Below, piece by piece: positions 62,893 to 64,000 of a stretch of 64,000 nucleotides of DNA. The DNA comes from Flavobacterium sp. ACN6 (GTDB taxonomy: Bacteria > Bacteroidota > Bacteroidia > Flavobacteriales > Flavobacteriaceae). The translations under genes were made by a program, and so were the position numbers. The stretch spans positions 1 to 64,000 of the forward strand of contig NZ_MRCQ01000019.1 of NCBI RefSeq assembly GCF_002304005.1, read 5' to 3'. The number at the start of each line of letters is the position of its first letter. Position 1 is the first letter of the stretch. A model generated the notes under the pieces. That model was not told where the DNA came from. It did no database searches and saw only the letters and a program-made list of their open reading frames with translations.

Positions 62893-63318
62893 TTAAAATG
62901 AATTTGTTGGTGTTACCCCAGTGCTCCAGTATTCTATTATACGCTGTATCATTTGCTTAAAGACGTTAAAATCATATTCTTTTTTGAAATAGCCCTGAAC
63001 ATTGTACTGATATGCTTTAAAAACATTTTCAGGAGTTTTAGACGTAGACAGAAAAATATACGGAATGCATTTCATACTTAATTCTTGATCAGCAAGGATC
63101 TGACTTCGTAATGTAAAACCGTCAATTTTAGGCATATTGATATCTGAAATCACAATAAAGGGATTTACATTTGGATTGGAAAGATATTCCACAGCTCTCG
63201 AAGGATCTTCAATGAAAACTATTTTATTGGCGTAACCTAAACTTTCAAAAATATCTTTCAACAGCATTCTGTCATCCTCATCATCTTCAATAACTACAAT
63301 TTCTCCATTTCTCCTCAT
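62893..63318 (-). CDS. Single-domain response regulator (CheY-like)
   Basis: A 141-residue stand-alone receiver of the RcpA-like group. The acidic pocket is EDDEDD (11-16), the phospho-acceptor D59 (ISDINMPKIDG), the switch Ser/Thr in FLSTSK and the Lys in GYFKKEYD. A good promoter (TTG, 19 bases, TACATTTG) ends so close to the ATG that the transcript should be leaderless. A (CTTT)15 tract lies about 115 bases upstream. No cognate kinase is in the window. Confidence 0.92.
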   Translation of the reverse strand: MRRNGEIVVIEDDEDDRMLLKDIFESLGYANKIVFIEDPSRAVEYLSNPNVNPFIVISDINMPKIDGFTLRSQILADQELSMKCIPYIFLSTSKTPENVFKAYQYNVQGYFKKEYDFNVFKQMIQRIIEYWSTGVTPTNSF

Positions 63319-63322
63319 GTGG

Positions 63323-63352
63323 CAAATGTAGCGAATTTTGGGATTTTTCCAA
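63323..63352 (-). promoter_or_regulatory. Promoter of the 63318 response regulator
   Basis: On the minus strand: TTG (63352-63350), a 19-base spacer and TACATTTG (63330-63323), an exact Bacteroidota match. The ATG starts five bases later. Confidence 0.65.
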
Positions 63353-63431
63353 TATTATTGAAATTCTATAAAATCGATCCTTCCGGCTTTAAAATTTTTA
63401 TCCCTGATCGATATATTCTTAGCTTAATTAC

Positions 63432-63492
<61 letters not shown>

Positions 63493-63722
63493 TGAAATAT
63501 AGTTTCTTAATTATGCAGAATAATTTGTGACTTGCTAAGCAGATTTTTAGTGATTTGTTACTATAGCCAATGAATTAGTTTGTTTGGATTGAAATGTAGG
63601 AGATAAAGACAATTTAAAGCTTTTAGAAAATACTAAAAAGGTTGTACGTCAATCACAGAAGGCTAAACTGCATATCTCATAATGATCTAACTCTTTTTTG
63701 TATTATCCATGATCTCAAGTTC

Positions 63723-64000
63723 TTAAAAATTCTTTCTCAATTCAATAATGGTTTGATTTGGTTCGTCCAAGTTAACGAAGCCTCGTCGGGGCCTGTCCAA
63801 ATCTAGAGTAAAAAAAATAACTAATGACACTAACAGGCAGAATCCGATTTGTACCACCCAGTCCATCTTACCTTTGCGGCCTTCAGAGTACCCGCCATAA
63901 AACGCGCTTATCACCGCCAAAAAAAATAACATGAGAATAATACTTTGCGGAACTTTGGCTTTCTCGCCAGCAAGACGGGAAGTTGTCACATCGATCATGT
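63723..64000 (-). CDS. C-terminal part of a DUF4239/bestrophin-like membrane protein (cut by window end)
   Basis: The visible part is 91 or more residues, with two helices (about 19-35 and 47-65) and the ending TLDLDRPRRGFVNLDEPNQTIIEL, which is characteristic of DUF4239 membrane proteins. Those are about 250 residues long, so most of the gene lies beyond 64000. The ATG at 63998 is probably internal. Function unknown; bestrophin-like channels have been suggested for relatives. Confidence 0.7.
   Translation of the reverse strand, partial: MIDVTTSRLAGEKAKVPQSIILMLFFLAVISAFYGGYSEGRKGKMDWVVQIGFCLLVSLVIFFTLDLDRPRRGFVNLDEPNQTIIELRKNF

Overview
The window looks like chromosomal DNA of a Flavobacterium or close relative (Bacteroidota, Flavobacteriaceae). 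The base composition is AT-rich. Promoter-like TAnnTTTG elements recur. Most genes lack a strong Shine-Dalgarno. The protein families fit: a ribonucleotide reductase close to the Flavobacterium johnsoniae type, HxlR/AraC regulators, YceI and DUF5777 proteins, and a TPR protein with a LuxR-like helix-turn-helix. Intergenic regions are littered with short degenerate AT-rich repeats and the inverted motif TCCTGAGCGAAGTCGAAGGA, also typical of the genus. No rRNA, tRNA or CRISPR array was recognised.

Layout. 1-8.4 kb: a predicted extracytosolic flavin electron-transfer module (ApbE flavin transferase, PepSY/flavodoxin reductase, DUF2271 protein), an ankyrin-repeat protein and a membrane TPR/HTH regulator. 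9-20.6 kb: housekeeping and ordinary genes (nrdB-nrdA, a CPA1 antiporter, a thioesterase, an SDR divergent from an HxlR regulator, a membrane MutS-like ATPase, a universal stress protein, mnmE). The 3' end of mnmE carries an 18-bp sequence matching the well-known island attachment site. It is followed by a palindrome, a 10-bp-phased repeat array, a zinc-finger/HTH gene and a tyrosine recombinase.

22.7-34.9 kb: an accessory segment bracketed by two copies of a 122-bp repeat. It carries a SCO protein between two small CNGxC proteins, an AraC regulator, a YHS lipoprotein, two bd-superfamily-like membrane proteins each ending in a cytochrome c domain, two tiny membrane proteins, and then an isochorismatase, AraC, MATE, NmrA and HxlR set. 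35-44 kb: a fasciclin protein and heme genes (hemH, AraC, and later hemA) separated by YceI, cytochrome, OB-fold, DUF5777, HMA-like and globin-like genes. 44.5-47.7 kb: an ECF sigma/anti-sigma pair and an N-terminally truncated amino-acid permease.

From about 47.8 kb the DNA becomes visibly richer in G+C and changes character: second-type xseAB, a UvrD-like helicase, small stress-type proteins (YdaT-like, DUF3606, DUF421), single-domain response regulators, a RadC-like protein, and a mobA-mobB-TraG mobilisation set next to an oriT-like inverted repeat. This is probably part of an integrative mobilisable or conjugative element continuing beyond the window. Its right part (61.9-63.5 kb) has an unusual cluster of simple-sequence repeats upstream of small genes. 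The best candidates for something undescribed are the phased array by the recombinase, the CNGxC/SCO/bd-like cytochrome cluster, and the repeat-rich right end.
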